Shown here piece by piece: positions 15,036-25,196 of a DNA stretch of 35,723 nucleotides. Where the stretch lies: the NCBI GenBank assembly GCA_903869665.1, contig CAIPZZ010000041.1, positions 1-35,723 of the forward strand. Reading direction: 5' to 3'. The position numbers and the translations under genes were made by a program. The DNA is from an uncultured Opitutia bacterium. Its GTDB lineage: Bacteria; Verrucomicrobiota; Verrucomicrobiia; Opitutales; Opitutaceae. The notes beneath the pieces are model-generated. The model did no database searches and was not told the origin of the DNA. It saw only the letters and a list, made by a program, of their open reading frames with translations. Position 1 is the first letter of the stretch; each line of letters starts with the position of its first letter.

Positions 15036-16337
15036 TCAGGCGCGGTCGGGCAGCGCGCCCTCGGGGGCGAGGGGCAGCTCGAGCGCGAAGGTCGCGCCCT
15101 TGCCCGGGCCGTCGCTGTGGACAACGATGGCTCCGCCCATCTCCTTCGCGGCGTTGGCGCTGGCATGCAAGCCGAAGCCGTGACCCTCCTTGCGCGTGGT
15201 GAAGCCGTGGTTGAAAATCCGCGTGAGGTTCTCGGGCGGGATACCCACGCCGTTGTCCGTCACGCCCAGACGGACACCCCGGCCGTCAGGCGTGGAGGCG
15301 ACGCTGACCGTGATGACCTTGTCGGCAGCGCATGGGCCGTCGTCGCAGGCGTATTTGGCGTTGCGGATGAAATTGATGAGAATCTGGAGCACCTTGCCCT
15401 TGTCGGCGAGCACCGGGGGGGCGGGCCGGAAGTCGCGCAGGACCCGCACGTCATGCCGCGCGAGGGCGGCGGAGTTCATTCGGAGCGCGTCGTCAAACAG
15501 CGCTGCGGCGCCGAGCGGCTCGACGTTGCCGACCATCGTGGCGTAGGACTGCTGCATGGAGACGATGTCCTTGATGTGATCAATGTTCTGCTGGAGCGAC
15601 TCGATCTCCTGCAACAGGCGGGCCTGCTCGTCGGCGAGGCTGCGCGCGAGCGAGCCGACCAGCTCGGGCACGCGGCGGCCCTTGGGGTCGGTGGTGAGAA
15701 ACCCGCCTAGGTCGGCGGCGTGCTCCTCGAGCAGCGCGGCGAGCTTGCCCAGCGTGCCGACCTTGAGGCCGCGCAGGCCGGAACCGAGGAAGGTGGCAGA
15801 GACGTTGACGCTATTGAGCACGTTGCCGACGTTGTGCAGCACACCGGTGGCGACCTCGGCCATGCCGGCGAGGCGAGATGCGTCCACCAGCTCGATCCGG
15901 GTTTTCTCCAGCGCGGTTTCCATCTCCTTCTCGGCGGTCACGTCCTTGCTGAGCCCGAAGGTGCCGACGATCCGCCCGTCGAGATCGCGCAGGGGCAGCT
16001 TGTTGGTCACGGCCCAAGTGACCCGGCCGTCGGGCCAGGTCTCCTTCTCAACCTTCCCGAGGACGGGCTCGCCCGTGCGGATGATATGCTGCTCGTCCTC
16101 CAGCGCGGGACGCGCGTGCGCCTCGCTGAAAAAATCAAAGTCCGACAAACCCACGACATCCGCGGCGCTGGCGCAGCCGAATGAGCGGGCGAGAGAAGCG
16201 CTGAGCGCGATGAAGCGCGACTCGCGGTCCTTGAAATAGACGCGGTCGGGAATGTTTTCCAAAAACGCGGCGATGAGGGCGCGGTCAATGGGAATGGGGT
16301 CGGCGGCGGCCGGGGCGTCGAGGGTAGCGGGAGTCAT
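15036..16337 (-). CDS. PAS-domain sensor histidine kinase
   Basis: A cytoplasmic 433-aa kinase without membrane segments. A PAS domain (about 20-135; [18 protein letters not shown]) precedes a coiled linker. The phosphoacceptor region is [13 protein letters not shown] with His168, an H-box in which the usual E/D-x-R/L-T-P is replaced by N-V-G-N. The ATPase has N326 (NFIRNAKYA), DNGVGIP (361-367) and [10 protein letters not shown] (385-394). This H-box variant occurs in kinases of the HWE-unlike NVGNVLNSV type that often sit beside hybrid kinases. It starts 10 nt after the hybrid kinase stop, so the two are co-transcribed. The stimulus is unknown. No response regulator gene follows; receivers of the hybrid kinase are obvious candidates. 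Confidence 0.9.
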   Translation of the reverse strand: MTPATLDAPAAADPIPIDRALIAAFLENIPDRVYFKDRESRFIALSASLARSFGCASAADVVGLSDFDFFSEAHARPALEDEQHIIRTGEPVLGKVEKETWPDGRVTWAVTNKLPLRDLDGRIVGTFGLSKDVTAEKEMETALEKTRIELVDASRLAGMAEVATGVLHNVGNVLNSVNVSATFLGSGLRGLKVGTLGKLAALLEEHAADLGGFLTTDPKGRRVPELVGSLARSLADEQARLLQEIESLQQNIDHIKDIVSMQQSYATMVGNVEPLGAAALFDDALRMNSAALARHDVRVLRDFRPAPPVLADKGKVLQILINFIRNAKYACDDGPCAADKVITVSVASTPDGRGVRLGVTDNGVGIPPENLTRIFNHGFTTRKEGHGFGLHASANAAKEMGGAIVVHSDGPGKGATFALELPLAPEGALPDRA

Positions 16338-16347
16338 GGGGAGCAGT

Positions 16348-18579
16348 TCAACAGGCGGGGATGGCGCCGCTCACGGCGCAGCGGAGGAACGCGGCGCGGA
16401 GTGCCTCGGGCTTCACGGGCTTGGAGACGTAGTCGTCCATGCCGGCGGCGAGACAGGCCTCCCGGTCGCCGGACATGGCGTTGGCCGTCATGGCGATGAT
16501 GTGGAGCGCGGCGGGATAACCGGGCAGGCCGGCCGCCTGCGCGGCGCGGATGCGGCGGGTGGCCTCCAGCCCGTCCATCTCGGGCATCTGCGCGTCCATG
16601 AGGACAAAGGCGTAGTTTTTTTTCGCCACGGCGGCGAGGGCCTCGCGCCCGTTGACGACGATGTCGGCGGCGTAGCCGAGGTTGCGAAGGATGAGCCGGG
16701 CGACCTTTTGGTTCACCGGGTTGTCCTCCGCGACCAGGACGTTGGCGGCGGTCATGGGCAAGGCGCACACCGCCGGGCTGGCGCCCGACGGCCGGACGGA
16801 ATCGTGCGGATGCGCGCTCAGTGCCGCCGCCAGCGTGGCGCGGAGCCGGTCGGGATGCACAGGCTTGGTCTCGCAGGCGGCGAGGCCGTGGGACTCTAGC
16901 GCGGCCCGGTTGAAGCGGTTGTCCAGCGACGTGAGCAGAACCAGCGCGAGCGGCGGCAAACTGTGGTCGGCATGGATGGCGGCGGCGAGCATGAGGCCGT
17001 CCATGCCGGGCATCTGGTAGTCGAGCACGGCGAGGTCGTAGGGCGCGCCGGCGCGGGCGGCGCGGCGCAGTTCGTCGAGCGCACCATCGCCAGAGGCGGC
17101 GAGCGTGTGCGGCACCTGCCAGAGCGTGAGAAGACGGCCGAGCAGCTTGCGGTTGGTGTCGTTGTCGTCCACGACGAGCACGCGATGGCGGTCGAGCCGC
17201 AGCAGCGCGTCCTCGGGGTCGGCGGCGGTCGGCGCGGCGGGGGCAAACTCGGCGGTGAACCAGAATGTCGCCCCCGCACCGGGCAGGCTGTGGACACCGA
17301 TCTCGCCGCCCATCAGCTCGGCGAGGCGCTTGCAGATGGCGAGGCCGAGGCCGGTGCCGCCGAAGCGCCGCGTGGTCGAGCTGTCGGCCTGCACGAAGGG
17401 CTGGAAGAGCGCGCTCTGCACGTCGGCCGGGATGCCGATGCCGGTGTCGGTGACCTCAAAGCACAGCCGGCAGCCACCGGACGGCCCGGTAGCAGGGCGC
17501 ACATGGACGCCGATCTCGCCGTGGGCGGTGAACTTGATCGCGTTGCCGACAAGATTGAGGAGGATCTGGCGCAGACGCACGGGGTCGCCGCGCACACAGG
17601 CGGAGACGGCGGGGTCAATGTCCATGATCAGCTCCAGGCCCTTCTTGGCGGCGTTGGCGGCGTGCAAGCCGACCGCGTTCTGCACCTGGTCGGCGAGCAC
17701 GAAATCAATGTGCTCCAACTCCAGCCGGCCGGCCTCGATCTTGGAGAAGTCGAGAATGTCGTTGATGATCGAGAGGAGCGAGTCGCCGCTCTGGCAGAGG
17801 GTCTCAACGAGGTCGCGTTGCTCGGGGTCGAGTGGTGTCGAGAGCAGCAGGCTGGCCATGCCGATGACGCCGTTCAACGGCGTGCGGATCTCGTGGCTCA
17901 TGTTGGCGAGAAACGCGCTCTTGGCGCGGTCGGCGGCCTCGGCGGCGGCCTTGGCGCGATGGAGTTCGGCCTCGGTCTGCGCGCGGCGGGCGATCTCCTG
18001 CTCCAGCTCGGCGGTGCGCTCGCGCACGCGGTGCTCCAGCTCGGCGGCGGTGCTGCGCGACTCGCGGAGCAGGCGGGATTTTTCCGAGAGGGAGTTGGCG
18101 AGCTGGAGAACCTCCACGGTGTCGAATGGCTTCTTCAGGATGAGCAGCCGGTCGCTCGCTCCGAGCCGGGCGGTCATCTCCTCCCACGAATAGTCAGAAT
18201 AGGCCGTGCAGATGACGACCTGGAGGTCGGGCGCGACCTTCCACAATTCCAGGGTCGTCTCGACGCCATCCCAGCCTGGAGGCATTCGCACGTCCACAAA
18301 CGCCATCGCATAGGGCCGGCCGGCGGCGGCGGCGGCCCGCACCAGCTCAAGGCCCTCTTTCCCTTGGTGGGCCGAGTCGAGCGTGAAGGCCGCCCGCTGG
18401 CCGGTCGGGGCGGCCACCGGCGTGTCGCCAAACAGTTCCGCCTCCAGTTCGGCGACGGCGGCGGTGCTGCCGATGGCCTGCGGACAAAGGATCTTGCGGA
18501 TGTCCTCGTGAATGGAGCGGTTGTCATCAACCACAAGGATGCGCGGGCCGGTCGGGTCTGCGATGGTGCTGGGAAGCAT
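16348..18579 (-). CDS. Hybrid histidine kinase: REC-HisKA-HATPase-REC-REC
   Basis: A 743-aa cytoplasmic kinase with no transmembrane helices. Order: receiver (about 12-165, DD at 18-19, phospho-Asp96 in [12 protein letters not shown]), a coiled coil (170-220), HisKA with His229 in [17 protein letters not shown], HATPase (N346, DTGIGIP 378-384, [10 protein letters not shown] 408-417), receiver 2 (465-590, Asp520 in [12 protein letters not shown]) and receiver 3 (612-735, Asp662 in [12 protein letters not shown]). The N-terminal receiver in place of a sensor suggests it listens to another kinase. It forms an operon with the PAS kinase, and a divergent gene pair of another two-component system starts 233 bp away. 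The start ATG at 18577-18579 has no Shine-Dalgarno. Confidence 0.93.
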   Translation of the reverse strand: MLPSTIADPTGPRILVVDDNRSIHEDIRKILCPQAIGSTAAVAELEAELFGDTPVAAPTGQRAAFTLDSAHQGKEGLELVRAAAAAGRPYAMAFVDVRMPPGWDGVETTLELWKVAPDLQVVICTAYSDYSWEEMTARLGASDRLLILKKPFDTVEVLQLANSLSEKSRLLRESRSTAAELEHRVRERTAELEQEIARRAQTEAELHRAKAAAEAADRAKSAFLANMSHEIRTPLNGVIGMASLLLSTPLDPEQRDLVETLCQSGDSLLSIINDILDFSKIEAGRLELEHIDFVLADQVQNAVGLHAANAAKKGLELIMDIDPAVSACVRGDPVRLRQILLNLVGNAIKFTAHGEIGVHVRPATGPSGGCRLCFEVTDTGIGIPADVQSALFQPFVQADSSTTRRFGGTGLGLAICKRLAELMGGEIGVHSLPGAGATFWFTAEFAPAAPTAADPEDALLRLDRHRVLVVDDNDTNRKLLGRLLTLWQVPHTLAASGDGALDELRRAARAGAPYDLAVLDYQMPGMDGLMLAAAIHADHSLPPLALVLLTSLDNRFNRAALESHGLAACETKPVHPDRLRATLAAALSAHPHDSVRPSGASPAVCALPMTAANVLVAEDNPVNQKVARLILRNLGYAADIVVNGREALAAVAKKNYAFVLMDAQMPEMDGLEATRRIRAAQAAGLPGYPAALHIIAMTANAMSGDREACLAAGMDDYVSKPVKPEALRAAFLRCAVSGAIPAC

Positions 18580-18812
18580 GAGGAAATTGACAGGATATAT
18601 GTGTCAGCGGGCGGTATGGTCCGGCTGCGTCAGAGCATATCGGCACACGGCTTACACACCATCAGGCCAAATCCTCAGTCCGCATCGAGATCAGCACCTG
18701 CCGGCCGCGTCCAATCCCCTTGGACGGCCATGAGGTTTAACCCTCAGCCAGCCCCCAGCGCCGCCGAAAGCTTTGACGCCCCGTGCCTTTCGTCCAAGCT
18801 CCCTGTGCCGCC
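18580..18812. other. Divergent intergenic region between two signalling operons
   Basis: This 233-bp region must hold promoters for both operons. AT-richer sequence (TTGACAGGATATATG at 18588-18602) is the only promoter-like stretch; TTGACA fits a -35 on the plus strand but no good -10 is at the right spacing. No repeat or RNA gene is seen. Confidence 0.35.
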
Positions 18813-19817
18813 ATGAACACTCTCACGCGCCTGATTCTCGCCGCCTGCCTGCTCGCGGCGGTCGGCGCGACAGCCCTCTTGCTTCAGTCGTGGGTGGATT
18901 CCGCAGCCAGGCCGTCCGTGACGGCCGATGATGCGCCCGTGCGCCTACGCGAGCTGGCCCGCCGCGAGCGCGTCGCCCTCGCCGCGCTCGCCGTCGCCGC
19001 GCTCGCCGCCGTCACTGTGGCCGCGGCCCTGCCCGCGTCACGCCCGCGCGCGGCAGACGAGGGCGCCTTTCTTGCCCGCCAGGGTGTGGAGCTGCTCGCC
19101 CGCGCCGCCGCCACGCAGGGCGAGGCGCTCGCCCGTGAGCGCGACACCCGCGCCCGCGCCGAGGAAAACCTCGCCCTTGAGCAGTTGCGCTCCGGGCAGG
19201 CCGTGGCCGAGAAGGCCCGCCTCGGCCGCGACCTGCACGACGGCATCGTGCAGACGCTCTACGCCGCCGGCCTCGTGCTGGAGTCGGCCCGCCAAAAAAT
19301 CCCCGCCGACCCCGCTCGCGCCGCCGCGCTGCTCGACCAAGGCGTGGCCACGCTCAACACCGGCATCCGCGACGTGCGCGCGTGCATTGACGGCCTCGCC
19401 GAGACGCGGCGCGCGGGCGGCTCGTTCGCCGCCGCCGTGCGTGCCATCGCCGAGATGCTCGGCTCCGGGCGCGAGGCGGTGTTCGACATCCGGCTCGACG
19501 CCGCTGGCCGACTTGCCGAGGCGCACTACGCCGATTTGCTCGGCATCGTGCGCGAGGCCGTGAGCAACGCCCTCCGCCATGGCGCGGCGCACAATGTCAC
19601 CATCCGCCTGCATGAGGACGCCGGCCGCCTCTGCCTGCTGGTGCAGGACGACGGGCGCGGCTTCGACCCGGAGAAAATCTCATCCGCCGGCCACGGCCTC
19701 GCCAACCTCCGCGCCCGCGCCGGCCTGCTGCGTGGCGAGCTGCGCGTGACGAGCACGCCCGGTGCCGGCGCACGGGTCGTGCTCACGTTTCCCGCCGACC
19801 CGCCCCCCGCCGTATGA
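18813..19817 (+). CDS. NarL/UhpB-type sensor histidine kinase (HisKA_3)
   Basis: A 334-aa kinase from ATG 18813 (MNTLTRLILAACLL). There are two membrane helices, about 7-26 and 54-73, with a short loop between them and no large periplasmic sensor. The cytoplasmic part has a coiled coil (100-135), the HisKA_3 motif LGRDLHDGIVQTLYAAG with His142, and an HATPase domain with N252 (EAVSNALRHG) and QDDGRGFDP. It pairs with the LuxR-type regulator whose ATG overlaps its stop (ATGA). The stimulus is unknown; the small sensor suggests a membrane or cytoplasmic cue. Confidence 0.93.
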   Translation: MNTLTRLILAACLLAAVGATALLLQSWVDSAARPSVTADDAPVRLRELARRERVALAALAVAALAAVTVAAALPASRPRAADEGAFLARQGVELLARAAATQGEALARERDTRARAEENLALEQLRSGQAVAEKARLGRDLHDGIVQTLYAAGLVLESARQKIPADPARAAALLDQGVATLNTGIRDVRACIDGLAETRRAGGSFAAAVRAIAEMLGSGREAVFDIRLDAAGRLAEAHYADLLGIVREAVSNALRHGAAHNVTIRLHEDAGRLCLLVQDDGRGFDPEKISSAGHGLANLRARAGLLRGELRVTSTPGAGARVVLTFPADPPPAV

Positions 19818-20497
19818 GCGCCGCCCACGCAACGTCCACCCCGCCACCCATCCGCCTCGCGCTCGTGGACGACAGCGAGCTGGTGCGCCTCGGCCTGCGC
19901 ACGCTGCTGGAGGACGCCCCCGGCATCCGCCTCGTGGGCGAGGCCGGCACCGCCGAGGCCGCGCTGACGTTGTGCGCCCGGGAGCGGCCCGACGTCGTGC
20001 TGCTCGACATCCGCCTGCCCGACGGCAATGGCATCGAGGTCTGCCGCCGTCTGCGCCAACAGCTGCCGGCCACCCGCGTGATCTTCCTCACCTCCGCTGG
20101 CGACGGCCAGACCGTGGACACCGCCATCCGTGCGGGCGCGCACGGCTACCTGCTGAAGGAGGTGGACGGACGCGGCCTCGTGGACGCAGTCCGCGCCGTC
20201 GCCGCCGGCCGCTCGATCCTGGACCCCGCGATCACCGCGAGCGTGCTCCAGCGCGCGCGCGGCGACGATCCCCCCGCCACCAGTCGCCCCGCGCTCGACA
20301 CGCTCTCTGGGCAGGAGCGCCGAGTGCTTACGCTCGTGGCCCAAGGCCGCACCAACAAGGAGGCTGCCGTCGAGCTCGGCCTGAGCGAGAAGACCGTGAA
20401 GAACTACTTAAGCACCGCGTTCTCCAAGCTGCACGTCTCCCGCCGAGCCGAGGCGGCGGCGATCTTCGTGAGCGGCCGCCCGCCTTCGGCAGGCTAA
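19814..20497 (+). CDS. NarL/LuxR-family response regulator
   Basis: A 227-aa regulator. The receiver domain (about 13-130) has the acid pair D19/D20, phospho-Asp65 in VVLLDIRLPDGNG, and Lys in YLLKEVDGRG. The C-terminal LuxR-type helix-turn-helix is LSGQERRVLTLVAQGRTNKE with the recognition part LGLSEKTVKNYLSTAFSKL. Its start overlaps the kinase stop, so the pair is co-translated. Targets cannot be told from the window. Confidence 0.95.
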   Translation: MSAAHATSTPPPIRLALVDDSELVRLGLRTLLEDAPGIRLVGEAGTAEAALTLCARERPDVVLLDIRLPDGNGIEVCRRLRQQLPATRVIFLTSAGDGQTVDTAIRAGAHGYLLKEVDGRGLVDAVRAVAAGRSILDPAITASVLQRARGDDPPATSRPALDTLSGQERRVLTLVAQGRTNKEAAVELGLSEKTVKNYLSTAFSKLHVSRRAEAAAIFVSGRPPSAG

Positions 20498-20742
20498 AAC
20501 CGCCACATCCCAACGCGTGTCTATCAGCGGGCTGCCCGACTCTCTCCGCCACCCCACCGCGCTTTGTGCCCGCCTAAAGGTGCCATGCGCCTGACACCCA
20601 TGAGGGCGGTTGCTGCTCATTCCTTATCGGGCTGAACCGAGTGGGCGCAAAGCCGAGGATTGTCCGCACACTTCGCTGACAGCCCCGGCAAGATCGCCGG
20701 CGGTCATGGCACCCCGAAATCTTCGCCACCCTCTGCCCTCTC

Positions 20743-21516
20743 TCACTGCGCCGACCAGCCGCCGTCCACCGCGAAGATGCCGCCGGTGGTGTAGCTCGCA
20801 GCCGGGCTAGCAAGGTAGATGGCGATGCCTTGGATCTCCTCGAGCTTCGCCCAACGTTTCAGCGCGGTCGCGCCGACGATAAACTTCTGACCCTCCTCGG
20901 TGTTGGCGATGGGCAGGTTCATCTCCGTCAGAAACGGGCCGGGGCAGATAGCATTGACCATGATGCTCTGCGGGGCCAGCTCCAGCGCGAGTGCACGGGT
21001 CATTTGCACAACGGCACCCTTGCTCGACGTGTAGGGCGTGCGGTTCGCCAAGCCGACCAGGCCGAGCGCGCTGGCGAGATTAATGATCCGGCCGTGGCCG
21101 GACTCGCGGAGATGCGGCAGGGCCGCGCGGCAGGCAAGCCACGTGCCGGTGACGTTGACGGTCATCACTTGCTGGAACTGCTCTGGCGTAAGCTCGCCGA
21201 TGGGACCGCGGATGTTGATGCCGGCACTGTTGACCAAAATATCGAGCCGGCTCAGCTCGCGCTTGGCGGCGGCGACCACAGCCTCGACCTGCGCCGGGTT
21301 GGTCACATCCGCGGCGAGGCCGATAGCGCGGCGGCCAAACTGTTTCGCAATATCAGCGGCTGCGGCGCCAGCCTCGTCGCCGTGGCGGCTGACGAGCACT
21401 ACGTCCGCCCCCGCCGAGGCGAGCCCGGCCGCCATGGCGAGGCCGAGCCCCTTGGACCCGCCCGTGACGAGTGCGACGCGGCCGGTGAGGTTGAAGAGCT
21501 GGATGCCAGGGAGCAT
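20743..21516 (-). CDS. SDR-family NAD(P)-dependent oxidoreductase
   Basis: A 257-aa classical short-chain dehydrogenase. Cofactor motif TGGSKGLG (18-25), NSAGI (96-100), and the catalytic triad Ser149 (INLASALG), Tyr162 and Lys166 (YTSSK) are all present. The C-terminus ends in TTGGIFAVDGGWSAQ. The N-terminus LFNLTGRVALVTGG resembles sugar-acid dehydrogenases of the gluconate 5-dehydrogenase/2-deoxy-gluconate type, but substrate is uncertain. It is separated from the next SDR by 185 bp that contain a cloverleaf-like repeat, so co-transcription is possible but not certain. The 245-bp gap to the converging regulator gene shows nothing clear. Confidence 0.9.
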   Translation of the reverse strand: MLPGIQLFNLTGRVALVTGGSKGLGLAMAAGLASAGADVVLVSRHGDEAGAAAADIAKQFGRRAIGLAADVTNPAQVEAVVAAAKRELSRLDILVNSAGINIRGPIGELTPEQFQQVMTVNVTGTWLACRAALPHLRESGHGRIINLASALGLVGLANRTPYTSSKGAVVQMTRALALELAPQSIMVNAICPGPFLTEMNLPIANTEEGQKFIVGATALKRWAKLEEIQGIAIYLASPAASYTTGGIFAVDGGWSAQ

Positions 21517-21637
21517 GGAAGTGCGGATTGCGGAAGGCAGAGTGCGGAATTTTATGACGTGGTGAGGCTATTAACTGGGAATCAGGAAAGCGTGAATCGG
21601 AGCGGTCGGTATGTCGGTAGTGGCTCAGTTTGCTACC

Positions 21638-21689
21638 GTAAGTCGGGCTTTATATGCCCGAGGTGTCGGGGATAAACACCTCGACCTAC
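21638..21689. repeat. Cloverleaf-like palindromic element (GTAAGTCG ... CGACCTAC)
   Basis: The outer arms pair with one mismatch. Inside are two smaller hairpins: CGGGC/GCCCG around TTTATAT and GGTGT/ACACC around CGGGGATAA. An adjacent stem CGGTAG/CTACCG (21615-21638) overlaps the left edge. It resembles GTAGGTCG-type dispersed repeats but only one copy is seen here. Confidence 0.6.
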
Positions 21690-21701
21690 GAGCATCTGAC
21701 C

Positions 21702-22436
21702 TCAGGGCTGCGGCTGGTAGAGAGGGGTGATGACCAACTCGGGCACGACCGCGCGGGCGGGGAGTTTGGCGACGGCGACGGCCATGTCGGCCACATCCTC
21801 GGGCTGGAGCATGCGGGCGCGATGCTCGGCGGTGGGTTTGACGGGGCGCTTTTCCAGGATCGGGGTCTCGACCTCGCCGGGGTAGATGTTGGTGACGCGC
21901 ACGTTGTCGGCATGGGCCTCCAGGTTGGCGAAAGTGCCGATCGCGGCCTGGGCAAATTTGGCGGCAGAATACGGCAGCCCGGCAAGCGGCAGCCCGCGGC
22001 GGCCGGCGACGGAAACGACGTTGATGATGAGGCCGGCTTTGCGCGCGCGCATCGCGGGCAGCACGGCGTGCAGGCAGTTAAACGCGCCGGTGGCATTGAT
22101 CGTCATCACGTGGTCGAAGTCGGCGGGCGACACATCGGCGAACGAACGCTTCGGCACGTTGACGCCTGCGCAATACACCAGCACGTCAATCGCACCGGCC
22201 TCCTTGGTCGTCCATGCGACGAGGTCGGCGACCTGGGCGCGGTCGGCGGCGTCGCAGGACTTGGTCAGAAACGACGGACCGACACCGGGGAGCTTTTTCG
22301 CGTCGGCGAGCGACGAGGCCGTGCGGGCGGCGAGGACGACCTTTGCGCCCTCGCGCGCGAACGCGACGCCGGTGCTCAGGCCGATGCCCGAGCCGCCGCC
22401 AACGATGAGAACCACTTTGCCAGTGAGAGTTTGCAT
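21702..22436 (-). CDS. SDR-family oxidoreductase
   Basis: A 244-aa short-chain dehydrogenase. The start ATG 22434-22436 gives MQTLTGKVVLIVGGGSGIG, the expected N-terminus; a longer frame to 22502 adds non-homologous residues. Motifs are GGGSGIG (13-19), YCAG (88-91), and the triad Ser142 (VVSVAG), Tyr156 and Lys160 (YSAAK). YPGEVETPILEKRPVKP is typical of the clade that includes 3-ketoacyl reductase-like and serine dehydrogenase-like enzymes. The substrate is not known. The helicase gene hrpB starts divergently 162 bp away; that gap holds ACCACGGATAAAAACGGATG, which resembles a dispersed repeat. Confidence 0.88.
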   Translation of the reverse strand: MQTLTGKVVLIVGGGSGIGLSTGVAFAREGAKVVLAARTASSLADAKKLPGVGPSFLTKSCDAADRAQVADLVAWTTKEAGAIDVLVYCAGVNVPKRSFADVSPADFDHVMTINATGAFNCLHAVLPAMRARKAGLIINVVSVAGRRGLPLAGLPYSAAKFAQAAIGTFANLEAHADNVRVTNIYPGEVETPILEKRPVKPTAEHRARMLQPEDVADMAVAVAKLPARAVVPELVITPLYQPQP

Positions 22437-22597
22437 GGGAAGGTAAGCTGAAGCCGAATTTGGAACACAGGAAAGCAGGAACTGCGGCAGAGTTTTAACC
22501 ACGGATAAAAACGGATGAACACGATAAACTCTGATTCGGACGAGAGACTTAAAAAATTCTCCCCAAAGACCAGCGGGGCGTGTTGGCTTACTGTTCC

Positions 22598-25147
22598 ATG
22601 CCTTCGCCGCGCGAGCTACCCATCTACGAGCTTGAGTCCGCCGTTGTCACCGCCGTGCGCGGGGCGGGGCGGCTGATCGTGCAGGCGCCGACCGGGTCGG
22701 GCAAATCCACCCAGATCCCGCAGATGCTCTGGCGGCACGGGTTGCTGGGCGACAAGGGTGAGGCGGTCGTGCTCCAGCCGCGCCGGCTCGCGGCGCGCAT
22801 GCTGGCCAAGCGCGTGGCCGAGGAGGCCGGCTGCGCCCTCGGCGCGGAGGTGGGTTACCAAATCCGGTTGGAATCTCGCGTGTCGGAGAAAACACGCCTG
22901 CGGTTCGTGACTGAGGGCATCCTGCTGCGACAGATGTCGTTTGACGCCAACCTGCGCGGCGTGAGCGCCATCGTGTTCGACGAGTTTCACGAGCGGCATC
23001 TCTACGGCGACATTTCGCTGGCGCGCGCGCTGCAAATCCAGCGCACCACGCGCCCCGACCTGAAACTCATCGTGATGTCGGCCACGCTCGACGCCGGGCT
23101 GCTGAAAAGCTATCTCGCGCCCTGCGATGTGCTGGTGTCGCAGGGCCGCAGTTTCCCCGTGCGGGTCGAATACCTGCCCAAGGCAGTCAACTTCGAGGCC
23201 GAGCCGGTGTGGGACGTCGCAGCGCGCGAATGCGAACGGGTGGCTGCGACGACGCCGGGCGACCTGCTGGTGTTCATGCCGGGCTCGTATGAAATCAACC
23301 GCACCGTGCAGGCGATCCAAGGCGGGCGCGCGTTGCGCGACTTCGTGTGCTTCCCGCTGCACGGTGAGCTGCCGCCGGAGCAGCAGGACCGCGCCGTGGC
23401 CCGCTACGACACGCGCAAAATCATCGTCTCCACCAACGTCGCCGAGACCTCGCTCACGATTGACGGGGTGACGGCCGTAATTGACGGCGGCTTGGCCCGC
23501 GTGGCGCGCTTCGACCCTCACCGGGGCATTAACACGCTACTGATTGAGAAAATCTCCACCGCCAGTGCCGACCAGCGGGCCGGCCGCGCCGGCCGCACTG
23601 CGCCGGGTGTGTGCGTGCGGCTGTGGACCGAGCGCGAGCACGCCCAGCGTGCGCCACAGGAGTTGCCCGAGGTCAAGCGTCTCGATCTCTCGGAGGTCGT
23701 GCTGACGCTCAAGGCCAGCGGAATACACGACGTGCAAAATTTCTCGTGGTTAGAGAAACCCGACGCCGTCGGGCTGGCGCGGGCCGAAAACCTGCTCGCC
23801 GACCTTGGCGCGCTCGCCGGCGAGAAAAAGACGATCACTGAACTTGGCCGTAAGATGCTGCGCTTCCCCGTCCATCCGCGCTACGCGCGGATGTTTCTCG
23901 CCGCGGCGGAGCGCGGCTGCGTGCGGGCAATAGCGTTGATGTCGGCACTCACCCAGGGCCGAAATTTCCTCCTGCGCGGTGGGCCCAAGGAGGTCGAGCG
24001 CGCCCGCGACGACACGCTGGGCGAGGAGCACGAGAGCGACTTTTTCCTGCTGATGCGTGCATGGCGGTTCGCCGACAACGCCGGCTACGCGATGGACGCC
24101 TGCCGCCGGCTGGGCATCCACGCGCAGGGCGCGCGGCAGGTCGGGCCGCTGTTCGCGCAGTTTCTGGAAATCGCCGCCAAGGAGGGACTCGACGTGACCG
24201 AGCGCCCCGTGGATGGCGCAGCGGCACGCAAGTGCGTGCTCGCGGGTTTCTCCGACCAGCTCGCGCGGCGGCTCGACGCAGGCACGCTGCGCTGCGAGAT
24301 CGTCCATGGCCGGCGCGGCACGCTCGCGCGCGAAAGCGGCATTCAGTCGGCGCGGCTGCTCGTCGCCGCCGAGATCAGCGAAATCGGCCGGGGCGACGGC
24401 GAGGTCAACACGCTGCTGTCACTTGCCACCGCGATCGAGGAACCGTGGCTCAAGGAAATTTTTCCCGACGATTTTCGGGAAACACGCGCCGTAACCTATG
24501 ATGAGCAGCAGAAACGCGTGGTCACCCGCCGTGAGAAACGTTTCCGCGACCTCGTGCTCGAGGCCAAATCATCCAGCGACGAGGCCCCCCTCGACGAAGC
24601 CGCGCGCCTGCTCACCAAGGAAGTGCTCGCCGGCCGCATTAAGCTAGAGGCGTGGGACGAGACGGTGGAGCAGTGGATCGTCCGCGTGAACCGCCTTGCC
24701 GAATGGTTTCCCGAGCTGGAGGTCAACCCGCTGACCGACGCCGACCGCGCCACGCTCGTCGAGCAAATCTGCTACGGCGAGCTCGGCGCACGCGCCCTCA
24801 TGGACAAGCCGGTCATGCCGATCCTCCGCGACTGGCTGACCGCCGAACAGCTCGCGGTGCTCGACGACTACTTGCCAGAGCGCCTGACGATGGGCAACGG
24901 CCGCAAGTCGCGTCTGACCTACCTCAAGGAAGGCCCGCCCGTGCTCAGCGCCCGCATCCAAGAGCTTTACGGCATTGAAGGCAAATTCGCCGTCGGCCAC
25001 GGCCGCGTGCCGGTGAAAATCGAGGTGCTCGCCCCCAACCAGCGCGCCATCCAGGTGACGGACGACCTCACCAACTTCTGGCGCGAGCAATATCCGAAGG
25101 TGAAGGCCGAGCTCTCGCGGCGGTATCCGAGACACGAGTGGCGGTGA
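22598..25147 (+). CDS. hrpB: DExH-box ATP-dependent RNA helicase HrpB
   Basis: An 849-aa helicase from ATG 22598 (MPSPRELPIYELE). Motif I APTGSGKS (30-37), Ia LQPRRLAARML, II DEFHE (128-132), III SAT (161-163), V STNVAETSLTIDG and VI QRAGRAGR (326-333) are all present. The HrpB-type C-terminal domain follows with LTYLKEGPPVLSARIQELYG. The length is that of HrpB, shorter than HrpA. Its cellular role is poorly defined even in E. coli. An in-frame GTG at 22580 would add six residues. It stands alone, divergent from the SDR gene. Confidence 0.95.
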   Translation: MPSPRELPIYELESAVVTAVRGAGRLIVQAPTGSGKSTQIPQMLWRHGLLGDKGEAVVLQPRRLAARMLAKRVAEEAGCALGAEVGYQIRLESRVSEKTRLRFVTEGILLRQMSFDANLRGVSAIVFDEFHERHLYGDISLARALQIQRTTRPDLKLIVMSATLDAGLLKSYLAPCDVLVSQGRSFPVRVEYLPKAVNFEAEPVWDVAARECERVAATTPGDLLVFMPGSYEINRTVQAIQGGRALRDFVCFPLHGELPPEQQDRAVARYDTRKIIVSTNVAETSLTIDGVTAVIDGGLARVARFDPHRGINTLLIEKISTASADQRAGRAGRTAPGVCVRLWTEREHAQRAPQELPEVKRLDLSEVVLTLKASGIHDVQNFSWLEKPDAVGLARAENLLADLGALAGEKKTITELGRKMLRFPVHPRYARMFLAAAERGCVRAIALMSALTQGRNFLLRGGPKEVERARDDTLGEEHESDFFLLMRAWRFADNAGYAMDACRRLGIHAQGARQVGPLFAQFLEIAAKEGLDVTERPVDGAAARKCVLAGFSDQLARRLDAGTLRCEIVHGRRGTLARESGIQSARLLVAAEISEIGRGDGEVNTLLSLATAIEEPWLKEIFPDDFRETRAVTYDEQQKRVVTRREKRFRDLVLEAKSSSDEAPLDEAARLLTKEVLAGRIKLEAWDETVEQWIVRVNRLAEWFPELEVNPLTDADRATLVEQICYGELGARALMDKPVMPILRDWLTAEQLAVLDDYLPERLTMGNGRKSRLTYLKEGPPVLSARIQELYGIEGKFAVGHGRVPVKIEVLAPNQRAIQVTDDLTNFWREQYPKVKAELSRRYPRHEWR

Positions 25148-25196
25148 GGCCATACTTGTATTCTCTCCCAGCGCTCAACATACTTCAAGTGTCCCT

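Noticed and set aside
16963-18816. Long plus-strand open frame of 617 codons opposite the hybrid kinase
   Set aside because: The opposite strand encodes a complete five-domain kinase. High GC content leaves antisense frames open.
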